Origin: Caulobacter sp. UNC358MFTsu5.1
GTDB taxonomy: Bacteria; Pseudomonadota; Alphaproteobacteria; Caulobacterales; Caulobacteraceae
DNA: 64,000 nt
Direction: 5' to 3'
Assembly (NCBI RefSeq): GCF_000712075.1
Contig: NZ_JONW01000006.1
Coordinates: 744,001-808,000, forward strand
Part shown: positions 1-8,396 of the stretch, piece after piece
Numbering within the stretch: position 1 is the stretch's first letter
Layout: the number at the start of each line of letters is the position of its first letter
Notes under the pieces: model-generated
What the model saw: only the letters and a program-made list of their open reading frames with translations
Databases searched by the model: none
Told to the model about the DNA's origin: nothing
Position numbers and translations under genes: made by a program

Positions 1-472
1 GCAGAAACAGGGCCTGCAGACCCTCAGCGCCCCGGTCGGCGGGATCATCCAGGCGGTGTCGGTCACCACCCTGGGCGAGGTGGCCGAGACCGGCAAACCG
101 ATCGTCACCATCGTGCCCGACGGCGAGGCCCTGGTGGTCGAGGCCCTGGTCCTGGGCCGCGACATCGGCTTCGTCCACGTCGGCGACCGCGCGGTGATCA
201 AGCTGGAGGCCTATCCGTTCACCCGCTACGGCACCCTGACGGGCGAGGTCGTCCAGGTCTCGCCGGACGCCATCGTCGACGAGAAGCGCGGCCTGGTGTT
301 TCCCGTGCGGGTAAGGCTGTCATCGACGCGACTTAGGGTTGACGGCCGACAAGCTCTGCTGTCCGCTGGCATGAGCGCTTCGGTCGAGATCGTGACGGGG
401 AAACGGCGGGTGATCGAGTTCGTGTGGTCGCCGGTCGCGAAGACGGTGAGCGAGGCGGGGAGGGAGCGGTGA
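1..472 (+). CDS. hlyD: Type I secretion periplasmic adaptor, HlyD family (C-terminal part)
   Basis: The gene enters from the left edge, open from base 2. About 156 residues of the C-terminus are present. They begin in the second lipoyl half (LSAPVGGIIQ, then the GEVAETGKPIVTIVP beta-hammerhead pattern). The beta-barrel part follows (GDRAVIKLEAYPFTRYGTLTG). The family-typical end GMSASVEIVTGKRRVIEF and EAGRER closes the protein. This is the membrane-fusion protein that bridges an inner-membrane ABC exporter and a TolC channel. An RTX protein, an acyltransferase and a TolC homologue lie downstream on the same strand. The ABC transporter is not seen and probably lies to the left. Confidence 0.9.
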   Translation, partial: QKQGLQTLSAPVGGIIQAVSVTTLGEVAETGKPIVTIVPDGEALVVEALVLGRDIGFVHVGDRAVIKLEAYPFTRYGTLTGEVVQVSPDAIVDEKRGLVFPVRVRLSSTRLRVDGRQALLSAGMSASVEIVTGKRRVIEFVWSPVAKTVSEAGRER

Positions 473-660
473 GAATATATCCAGCCAGAATACCTGCTAG
501 GGTCGCGGATTTCTGGCGCGCAGGCGGGCGATATTCGAATATTGAATTATCTGTATAGGTCTCATTCAAAGTAATATCGCATACATACTTAATAAATATT
601 CAATATCTCGCGGTAAAATACTAAACACTGTCGACTGAAGTTTGTAGGTGGGGTGGGTCA
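473..660 (+). promoter_or_regulatory. AT-rich leader upstream of the RTX gene
   Basis: This 188-bp gap is far more AT-rich than its surroundings. It holds the palindrome ATATTCGAATAT at 531-542. A 9-bp inverted repeat pairs ATATTGAAT (539-547) with ATTCAATAT (598-606). A GGTGGGG-type ribosome binding stretch precedes the ATG at 661. The layout suggests a separately regulated promoter for the RTX gene. I could not pick a single convincing -35/-10 pair. Confidence 0.45.
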
Positions 661-3600
661 ATGTCTTCTAATGTTATGCGGCAAGTTCAAACTCTGAACT
701 CTGACCTGGCGATCTTTACGCTCAAGATGACCAGTTTGGGCAAGGCTTGGTCGACGCTGAACAATCAGAAAACAGACCTAAACCAAGCGGCGTTCGATCT
801 GGCGGTGCATGACGCCACGGTGTCGTTCTCGACACTTGGCAAGGACGTCGTTGAGTTGATGGGCAACTCCAAGTTCGCGAAAGTCCTTGGAGTCGGGCTC
901 GGCGGTTTGGGCCTCGTCGGCGACATCGCCTCGCTAAAGATGACACTTGACGAATATGCCGCCTTACAAGCGCAAGGGGCGCCCATCCCTTACAGTTTGA
1001 ACGTCAAACTGGCGATTCAAGTCGGCAAGGTTTCGTTGGGGGTCATCTCCATCCTCGCGGAATTCGCGGCCGGCCCCGAACTGGCCGCGGTGGCGGGCGG
1101 TTCCATCCTGCTGCTAGAATTTGCAGGATTCGCCGCCGACTACCTGCCGTCCGGGGCGGATTCCGATGACCAGAAGAAGGAGCTTGCTTCCGTCAAGAGC
1201 CAACTCAATTCCGCAGCCAGACTCTATGCGCCCGATGCGCCGATCGTGATGCAAGAGTTGCTTGTCACGGGAACGCACAATTTCGACTTCTCAGGCACGA
1301 GCGGAAGATCGGCCAATTGGTTCTATCATGATCCTGAAAACAGCAAAGTTCAGGAGTTCCAGATTTGGAACAAATCTACGGGTAAACTACTCTTTACGAT
1401 CGTCGATAACACAGGCCACCCGCGGACGTTTCCCTCTGGCGCGGACCTGGTGTTTCATACCGCGTCCGGAGATATCCGTGTCTCGCCCGACGGCTCCGTC
1501 ACCAGGACAGTCAATGGCGTGACCACCAACGTGCCCCTGTCGACCACGGAGGGATCGTCCACGGTCATCGTCGTCGACGCCAACGGGATCACGGTCAACG
1601 AAGGTCTCAACAAGCCGGTGGATCTGTCGCACCCGACAAAGCACACGGCCCAAGAGAACGAAGACATCCTAGCGACGGCCGGCACGGTGGGTTCGATCAT
1701 CGGCTCGAGCCTGGGCAGCATGCTGGCGGGCGATAACAAGATCGCCGGCATCGTGTACTCGTCGGTTCTGGGCGAGGTGGGCGAGCGCCTGGCCGCGGCG
1801 CTCGCGGCTCATGCGGCAGGCGAAACGGCGATGAACGTCGCTACGCAGGGCGGTCTGTCGGCCTTTGGCAGCGAAGTGGCCGTTCGGGCGGGGCAAGCCG
1901 CGATCGGTTCGGTCAGTTCCTGGCTCACGATGGAGCTTGGCCAGGCTCTTGGCCTGAAGGGTTTCGGCGCCGAGTTGTTCACGACGGTGGGATCGTCGGT
2001 GACAACCCGGGTTATCGCCAATCTGCTCGACGCGACGCTCGGCCCGAGCCAGATTTGGTCGGGCCTGGTCCCCAAAAGCACCGTCAACTCGCCCAACGCC
2101 GGGGGCATGGCGCTGGCCAACGCCGTCGGATCCTTCCTCGGCGCCAAGCTTGGCGCCATGGTCGTCAGCCCGCAAACCCAGGCCGGCGTGGCGCTGTCGT
2201 CGCTCGGCTCCGCTCTTGGGGCCTTCGCCGCCGGCAAGATCATCGGCCAGGTCACCGGCACGTGGATGAACCTGTTGGTTCCCGGCGTCGGCTCGTTCGT
2301 GGGCTTCGTGCTCGGCGCGTTGATCGGCAATTTGTTTGGCCGGAGAAAGCCCAAGATACCGACCGCCAGCGCCGAGACCGTGCTGCAGATTCCCTATGCG
2401 CAATATCAGTTGGGCGCGATCACGGTCACCAACAACGGCAATCGCGAGCTCGTCGTCTCGATGGCGTCTTCAGCCCGAGACATCCTCAACGACCTGATCA
2501 ACAGGGTCGCCTATGTCAACACGACGACCTATGTCTCCAACCTCAACGGCTACGCCACAAACCAGACCTACGGCCACACCAACAGCCAGATCTATGTGAA
2601 GATCAACGGCGCCCAGACCAACTTCGCTTCGGCCGACCAGGCCGTGGAGTTCGGGGCCCTGACGGCGATCCGCAACACCAAGATCGTTGGGGGAGACATC
2701 TTCGCCAAGCGCGCCATCGCCCGCTCGGTCGCCGCCGACCTCACCTCCCTGTCCGGCGATCTGCAGATCGCCAGCGACTACCGCGCCTACGCTAAGAATC
2801 GCAGCCTGGTGAACGCGGCCATCACTGGCGCCTATGCCACCCTGACCGAGGCCGAGCAGAGCTACTACGCCGCCAACAAGGCGCTGATCGACAAGGCCCA
2901 GACGCAAGGGACTGCGGCTCTGACCGCCGGCGAATTGTCGATCTATAACGGCAACAAGGCGACCATCGACAAGATCATCGGCGCCCTGGAAAACCAGGCC
3001 CTGGCCAACCCCTGGATCATCACCCTGCAGCGGGTCAGCGAACTGGGCCTCGACAAGTGGACCCCCTCCGACTTCTACGGCGGTCTCCAGGGTTTCCTCT
3101 CCAGCTTCGACCTCTCCGGTCACGGCGTGGCGTTCGAGGACATCTACTTCCGCGACAACGGCAACTGGCAGGTCAAGATCGGCGCCTCGGGGCTGACCAA
3201 GGTCACCGACGTCGAGAGCGCGGCCGCCCAGGTCTGGCGGCTCTATGACGCGATCCTGCGGCGGGCTCCGGACCGGGCGGGCTTCGACGCCCACACGGCG
3301 ATGGTGCGGAACGGCTCCAGCCTCAAGGACATCGCCACGATCTTCTACAACAGCGCGGAGTTCGCGCTCAGCGGCGCCAACAGCCTGAACAACGCCCAGT
3401 TCGTCGACTGGATGTACACCAACATCCTTCGTCGTCCGGCGGACGCCGGCAACGGCTGGGTGGCCCTGCTGAACGGCGGCATGAGCCGCGTGGACGCCTT
3501 GCTCGGCTTCTCGGAATCCGCCGAACACAAGCTGATCACCAACGCGACCCTGCTCGCCAACACCTGGATCGACGAGAAGGGCCTGGACCTGCTCTCGATG

Positions 3601-6600
3601 ATGCCGACGGCGTCCAAGGACGGCCAGTCGGTGACGATCGACAGCTTCCCGTGGGCCATGAACTACGGAGGCGGCTATCGGTTCAGCAACGGAACCGGCG
3701 CCCAGGGCACCAGCAATTCGGATGTCGTCTGGTCGGCCAATGACGGGCCGATGATCCTCGACGACCAGCACACCGAGGTCGTCTGGCAGGACAACTGGCA
3801 GTACGACCCCTACGAGGGCGGCTGGTACAATTCGCCGACCGAGGACTACATCCAGAGCGACGGCGGCGACGACATCTTCGTCGGGGGCTCGGGCGGCGAC
3901 CTCATGTACGGCCGCTCGGGTTGGGACTGGCTGGACGGCGGGGCGGGCGACGATGTCCTCTACGGCGGCGACCAGAACGACGTCCTGATCGGCGGCGCGG
4001 GCAATGATGTGCTCTTCGGCGAGGGCGGGGACGACTACCTGGCGGCCGGCGACGGGGCGGACGCCGCCTATGGCGGGGTGGGCGCCGACACACTGGCCGA
4101 TGGCCAGGGGTCGGAATGCCTGCTGGGCGAGGATGGTGACGACACGTTCCTGATCGCCACAGACGCCACCTTCAACTGGTTCCTCGGCGGCACGTTCGAT
4201 GCCGCCAGCGATCCGGCCGGCAAGGACACGATCAGCGCCGAGCGGATGACCGTCGGCGTCAGTTTCGACCTCGACTACAGACCGAGCGACTGGACCGCCA
4301 GCCACCCCGACGCCACCGCGGCCAACGCCGCCAGTCGTCAAGCCTTCGTCGTCAATGCGGCGACCGGCGCTTGGATCACCAGCGAGGGCCTGCTGAGCGT
4401 GGAGAACGCCACGGGGTCGCTCTACAACGACCGGCTCTACGGCACGGTGGGCGACAACGTCCTGAAGGGTTCGGCCGGCGACGACCTGATCTGGGGGCGC
4501 GGCGGCAACGACACCATCGAGGGCGGCGCCGGCGCCGACAGCATGGCCGGCGAGGGCGACTACGACTGGCTCAGCTATGCCGGGTCATCGGCCGGGGTCT
4601 ATATCGACCTTTCCACCGGCGAGGCCTTTGGCGGCGACGCGGACGGCGACGTCTTCAGCGGGATGGAAGCCGTGCGCGGCTCCAAGTTCGCCGACCAACT
4701 GAAGGGCTACGACGGCGGCGACAACTGGCTGGACGGCGGCGACGGCGACGACTGGCTTGTCGCGACCACGGGCGCCGACGTCTATGTGGGCGGGGGCGGC
4801 AAGGACTTCGTCGACTATTCGGCGGCGACCTCGGGCGTCTCGTTGTACCTGGGCGGCTACACCCCGACCGGGACGACCAACGGCTACGGCTATACCGGCC
4901 TGGCCGCGAACCAGACCTATATCGGCGTCGAGGGCGTGGTCGGCACGGCCTATGGCGACAGCCTGTCGGCCGGCGACGGCGACCAGACCTTCGTGGGCGG
5001 GGCGGGCAACGACACGCTCAGCGGCGGCTCCGGAACCGACACCTATGTGCTGAACCTTGGCGACGGCGCCGACACCATCGTCGAGGACAACGGTGGCTGG
5101 AACGTGCTGTCCCTGGGCGAGGGGATCACGGTCTCCAACCTGATCGTCGGGACGGCGGGGGGAGCGAACGGCTGGCTGAGCCTGTCGGTTCGCGGCGGCA
5201 ACGCCTCGGCCTATGTGGGCGGCAATTTCGCGCAGCTGACCAACGCCCGGGTCAAGACCATCGACCTGAACGGCGGCGGACAGCTCGACATCGGCAGCAT
5301 CGACTACGCCGTCGGCGGCGTCACCGACAACGCCGACACCCTGGTCGGCCTCAGCGGCGAGCACTACGACCTGATCGTCGGGCTCAACGGCGCCGACACG
5401 ATCCGGGGCATCGCCGCGGGTCAGGTGGAATCCAAGGGCAACGTGATCATCGGCGGGCTGGGCGACGACACCATCTACACGTCCGGCGGCGACGACCAAT
5501 TCGCCTATGATCGGGGGGATGGCTTCGACACCATCACCGACGACGGCGGCGAGGACACCCTCGTGTTCGGCTCGACGGTGTCGGCCGAGGACGTGATCTA
5601 CCAGGTGGTGGGCTCGGACCTCTATATCGGCGCCAAGAGCGCGACCGACCCCTCCCAGACCGCGTCGCAGGTCGCCGACCATGTCAAGATCATCGGCGGC
5701 GGCGTGAAGTGGATCGAGTACGACCCCTATGGCCAGCCCACCGGGACCTCGTTCATCAGCACGGTGGAGTACGTGGTCGCGGGCGGGACGTCGATCGACC
5801 TGCGCAAGCTGGACATCAACTGGACCCCGCAGACCTACGTCAACTACAGCAACTACTATCCGATCGCCCTGGACCTGGACGGCGACGGGCTGAACCTGTC
5901 GTCGGTCGACGGCTCCAGCGTTGTGGTCAAGACCGCCCAGGGCGGGCTGTCGAAGATCGGCTGGGTGGGCCCCACGGACGGCTTCCTGGCGGTCGATCGC
6001 AACGGTGACGGGGCGATCAACACCCTGTCGGAGATCTCGTTCGTGCAGGACAAGCCGGGCGCGACCAGCGACCTGGAGGGCCTGCGCACCTGGGACACCG
6101 ACGGCGACGGCCTGCTGGACAAGGCCGACAAGGACTTCTCCAAGATCCTGCTGTTTGTCGACGCCAACCAGAACGGACGCTCCACGGCCAAGGAACTGCG
6201 CACGCTCGAAGAGGCGGGCATCGTGGCGATCAATCTGGGCGGAACGGCCACCGGCTATACGCGCGAGATGACCACCGAGAGCTTCGTGCAGAACACCCTC
6301 AGCTTCGTGTGGGCCGACGGGCGCACGGGCGCGGGCTACGACGTGGCGCTGGCCCGACGCGTGCTGGGCTCCGAAGGCCTCTACGCCGGCGAGTACCAGG
6401 CCGAGTGGGGCGCGCGCGACGAAGACGGCGTGCTGGGCCAGCTGCTCAACGATCCCAAGACCGCGGCCAAGGCCGCCCGGATCAAGGCCAAGAAGGGGCT
6501 GCTGGACAAGCTCGGCGCGACCTATGCGGAGGTCAAGGCCGCCGCCCAGGTCGATTTCTCCGACCACGACAAGGTCGATGCGGCGATCGCCAAGCGCTGG

Positions 6601-7245
6601 AAGAAGATGGACGCCTCCCAGCAGGCCGCCTGGTTGTCGGGTCAGGCCAGCGGCATGGACGGCCAGAAGAACCTGGCGGGGCTGAAGGCGATCTCGTCGC
6701 AGCAGTCGCTGAGCAACGCCCTGAGGCGCGGGGCCCAGGCCGGTTCGGACCTGGTCGCCCAAGGGCTGACCCAGGCCGCCGCCGGGGTCTCGTCCAGCGG
6801 GCCGGCATCGTCGTCCGCCGGCGGCCAGGGCGGGCCCGGCGGACTGGGCGTGGACTTCGGCCTGGCGTCCAGCGGACTCGGCGGCGTCGCGGCCGGCGAG
6901 CCGGTCGATGGGCTGGTCTCGTCCGGCGCGGGCATCGGCCAGGATCAGGCCTGGTGGCGCGGCGAGACCGGCGACGGCCTGGCCGGCGCCGGGTCGTTGG
7001 CGGCGCTGCTGGCGGCCATGGACCAGGGCCCGGGCGGCTCCGCGCCCGACGCGGGTTCGGCGGGCGACGACGGGGCCCTGCTGCAGCAGCAGATGCTGTT
7101 GCGCCAGGCCATGGCCGGGTTCGGCGGCCAGACCGGCGGTTCGGCGGCGATCTGGAACCGCGACGCGGCCCAGGCCTCGTCCGTCCTGGCCGCCGCCGGC
7201 CAGACGAACTTGCCCGCTGCGACCAATCTGGCCCTGGCGTCCTGA
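661..7245 (+). CDS. Large RTX calcium-binding protein exported by type I secretion
   Basis: The product has 2194 residues and no N-terminal signal peptide. The first ~560 residues hold several hydrophobic Gly/Ala/Ser-rich stretches (about 65-90, 120-160, 335-365, 485-560), as in pore-forming or membrane-inserting RTX toxins. A DUF4214 domain lies at about 852-958 (ILRRAPDRAGF, later ILRRPADAGNG). Nonapeptide RTX repeats of GGxGxDxx type occur at about 1067-1161, 1261-1307, 1360-1387, 1445-1474 and 1598-1634. EF-hand-like loops follow (LDLDGDGLN near 1737, VDRNGDGAIN near 1779, DTDGDGLLDKAD near 1812). The C-terminus is Gly/Ser/Ala-rich and ends in hydrophobic residues, as expected for a C-terminal secretion signal. 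It lies between HlyD and HlyC homologues, so it is probably a secreted, acylated toxin or adhesin; target unknown. The first ~800 bp are clearly more AT-rich than the rest. Confidence 0.88.
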   Translation: MSSNVMRQVQTLNSDLAIFTLKMTSLGKAWSTLNNQKTDLNQAAFDLAVHDATVSFSTLGKDVVELMGNSKFAKVLGVGLGGLGLVGDIASLKMTLDEYAALQAQGAPIPYSLNVKLAIQVGKVSLGVISILAEFAAGPELAAVAGGSILLLEFAGFAADYLPSGADSDDQKKELASVKSQLNSAARLYAPDAPIVMQELLVTGTHNFDFSGTSGRSANWFYHDPENSKVQEFQIWNKSTGKLLFTIVDNTGHPRTFPSGADLVFHTASGDIRVSPDGSVTRTVNGVTTNVPLSTTEGSSTVIVVDANGITVNEGLNKPVDLSHPTKHTAQENEDILATAGTVGSIIGSSLGSMLAGDNKIAGIVYSSVLGEVGERLAAALAAHAAGETAMNVATQGGLSAFGSEVAVRAGQAAIGSVSSWLTMELGQALGLKGFGAELFTTVGSSVTTRVIANLLDATLGPSQIWSGLVPKSTVNSPNAGGMALANAVGSFLGAKLGAMVVSPQTQAGVALSSLGSALGAFAAGKIIGQVTGTWMNLLVPGVGSFVGFVLGALIGNLFGRRKPKIPTASAETVLQIPYAQYQLGAITVTNNGNRELVVSMASSARDILNDLINRVAYVNTTTYVSNLNGYATNQTYGHTNSQIYVKINGAQTNFASADQAVEFGALTAIRNTKIVGGDIFAKRAIARSVAADLTSLSGDLQIASDYRAYAKNRSLVNAAITGAYATLTEAEQSYYAANKALIDKAQTQGTAALTAGELSIYNGNKATIDKIIGALENQALANPWIITLQRVSELGLDKWTPSDFYGGLQGFLSSFDLSGHGVAFEDIYFRDNGNWQVKIGASGLTKVTDVESAAAQVWRLYDAILRRAPDRAGFDAHTAMVRNGSSLKDIATIFYNSAEFALSGANSLNNAQFVDWMYTNILRRPADAGNGWVALLNGGMSRVDALLGFSESAEHKLITNATLLANTWIDEKGLDLLSMMPTASKDGQSVTIDSFPWAMNYGGGYRFSNGTGAQGTSNSDVVWSANDGPMILDDQHTEVVWQDNWQYDPYEGGWYNSPTEDYIQSDGGDDIFVGGSGGDLMYGRSGWDWLDGGAGDDVLYGGDQNDVLIGGAGNDVLFGEGGDDYLAAGDGADAAYGGVGADTLADGQGSECLLGEDGDDTFLIATDATFNWFLGGTFDAASDPAGKDTISAERMTVGVSFDLDYRPSDWTASHPDATAANAASRQAFVVNAATGAWITSEGLLSVENATGSLYNDRLYGTVGDNVLKGSAGDDLIWGRGGNDTIEGGAGADSMAGEGDYDWLSYAGSSAGVYIDLSTGEAFGGDADGDVFSGMEAVRGSKFADQLKGYDGGDNWLDGGDGDDWLVATTGADVYVGGGGKDFVDYSAATSGVSLYLGGYTPTGTTNGYGYTGLAANQTYIGVEGVVGTAYGDSLSAGDGDQTFVGGAGNDTLSGGSGTDTYVLNLGDGADTIVEDNGGWNVLSLGEGITVSNLIVGTAGGANGWLSLSVRGGNASAYVGGNFAQLTNARVKTIDLNGGGQLDIGSIDYAVGGVTDNADTLVGLSGEHYDLIVGLNGADTIRGIAAGQVESKGNVIIGGLGDDTIYTSGGDDQFAYDRGDGFDTITDDGGEDTLVFGSTVSAEDVIYQVVGSDLYIGAKSATDPSQTASQVADHVKIIGGGVKWIEYDPYGQPTGTSFISTVEYVVAGGTSIDLRKLDINWTPQTYVNYSNYYPIALDLDGDGLNLSSVDGSSVVVKTAQGGLSKIGWVGPTDGFLAVDRNGDGAINTLSEISFVQDKPGATSDLEGLRTWDTDGDGLLDKADKDFSKILLFVDANQNGRSTAKELRTLEEAGIVAINLGGTATGYTREMTTESFVQNTLSFVWADGRTGAGYDVALARRVLGSEGLYAGEYQAEWGARDEDGVLGQLLNDPKTAAKAARIKAKKGLLDKLGATYAEVKAAAQVDFSDHDKVDAAIAKRWKKMDASQQAAWLSGQASGMDGQKNLAGLKAISSQQSLSNALRRGAQAGSDLVAQGLTQAAAGVSSSGPASSSAGGQGGPGGLGVDFGLASSGLGGVAAGEPVDGLVSSGAGIGQDQAWWRGETGDGLAGAGSLAALLAAMDQGPGGSAPDAGSAGDDGALLQQQMLLRQAMAGFGGQTGGSAAIWNRDAAQASSVLAAAGQTNLPAATNLALAS

Positions 7246-7343
7246 TGCGATCCTGCTAGGACCCGCATAACGGTCGATTGGACCATCCCTATTTTCGTCG
7301 CCCGGCGTCTTCGCCGGGCGGCACAGGTCTTGGAGTTGAGATC

Positions 7344-7796
7344 ATGGCCGAGGAGGCCAAAGGACAAGTCGCGGCGCCGCAGAAGACGGTGTCGCAGGTG
7401 CTGGGCGAAATCACTTGGCTGATGACCCAATCCCCCGTGCACAAGTCGCTGTTCATCGGCGACCTGGAATGGTTCGCCATGCCGGCCATCCTGCTGGAGC
7501 AGTTCCGGGTCTGGAACGGCCCCAACAGTCCGGCGGCGGTGGCGTTCTGGGCCTTCGTCTCCGACGATACCCAGGCGCGGCTGGAAGGCGGAGCCCACAA
7601 GCTTCGGCCCGACGAATGGAAGGGCGGCGAGAACCTGTGGCTGATCGAGCTGGTCGCGCCGTTCGGCGCGACCGACGAGATCCTGGCCGATCTCTCGACC
7701 AACGTCTTCGCCGGAGCGCCGTTCAAGTTCCACACCGTCGGTCCGGACGGCCAGCGGCGGGTCAGCGTCTATCCCGCGCTGGTGGGCCAGGCCTAA
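7344..7796 (+). CDS. hlyC: HlyC-type RTX toxin-activating lysine acyltransferase
   Basis: 150 residues, typical for the family, which transfers a fatty acid from acyl-ACP to internal lysines of a pro-toxin in the cytoplasm. LGEITWLMTQSPVH matches the HlyC active-site start, giving catalytic His33. The conserved LPAI-like (MPAILLEQF) and FWAFVSD segments follow. In WLIELVAPFG, Glu102 sits where E. coli HlyC has catalytic Asp92. The ATG at 7344 was chosen because the homology begins just after it; an upstream in-frame start would add an unrelated tail. The gene follows the RTX gene by 98 bp, so the RTX product is the obvious substrate. The Asp-to-Glu change might alter activity. Confidence 0.88.
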   Translation: MAEEAKGQVAAPQKTVSQVLGEITWLMTQSPVHKSLFIGDLEWFAMPAILLEQFRVWNGPNSPAAVAFWAFVSDDTQARLEGGAHKLRPDEWKGGENLWLIELVAPFGATDEILADLSTNVFAGAPFKFHTVGPDGQRRVSVYPALVGQA

Positions 7797-7805
7797 GACC
7801 CGGAC

Positions 7806-8396
7806 ATGGTTTTCGCTTCCGTCGCCCTGGCCGGGGCGTTGCACCTGGGGGAAGCGTCGTTCGCCGCGCCGCACGTCTCCCTGCCGCGCGCGATCGGGCT
7901 GCCTACCGAAGGCATGCGCCGCCGGGCGGGCTACAAAATCCGGACAAAGGCCTATCACCTGGCCGGCTGGGACATGCGCATCGAACGCGACGGCTTCACG
8001 GGGCTGACGCGCTGCCGGCTGTTCGCGCCGTCCGGCCTGGGGCAGGGGCGGATTTCCTACGCCGACGGGGTCCTCGGCTTTCATCTGGATCGCGACCGTG
8101 ACGTCGCCCAGGCCTGGTACAGCGTCGACGACGCCGCGCCTCGGCCGTGGCGCGACGACTATCCGGTCCTGATCGCCCGGCGGGTGTCGCTGGAGGGCGG
8201 CAGCCTGGCCAACCCCACCGGCGGGGTGGTGCTGATCCCTCAGGAAATCCTGGCCGGCGCCCGGACGGTGACGATCCGCGCCGACCGCGACGTCGCGCCC
8301 AAACGCTTCCACCTCAAGGGCTTCGAACAGGCCCTGGCCGCGGCCCGCGCCAACGGCTGCGCCGATCCGGCCGCCTTCTCGCGCGCGGCATGGTAG
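7806..8396 (+). CDS. Unknown probable exported protein in the type I secretion locus
   Basis: 196 residues, starting 9 bp after the acyltransferase stop and overlapping the TolC gene by 7 bp, so it is almost certainly cotranscribed and translationally coupled. The N-terminus (MVFASVALAGALHLGEASFA) could be a short signal peptide cut near Ala20, although it lacks a positive n-region. The rest has no motif I can name. The C-terminus (FHLKGFEQALAAARANGC) resembles the ends of small exported proteins that close with a conserved Cys. I do not recognise the family. Position suggests a periplasmic accessory of the RTX system; this is inference from context only. Confidence 0.7.
   Translation: MVFASVALAGALHLGEASFAAPHVSLPRAIGLPTEGMRRRAGYKIRTKAYHLAGWDMRIERDGFTGLTRCRLFAPSGLGQGRISYADGVLGFHLDRDRDVAQAWYSVDDAAPRPWRDDYPVLIARRVSLEGGSLANPTGGVVLIPQEILAGARTVTIRADRDVAPKRFHLKGFEQALAAARANGCADPAAFSRAAW

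Noticed and set aside
2470..4341. 623-codon open frame antisense to the RTX gene.
   Set aside because: It lies opposite the repeat region, has Val/Gly/Asp-rich low complexity, no ribosome binding site and no known motif.
661..7245. RTX protein as the S-layer protein RsaA.
   Set aside because: It is twice the usual size, has a HlyC partner and a hydrophobic N-terminal half, neither of which fits RsaA.
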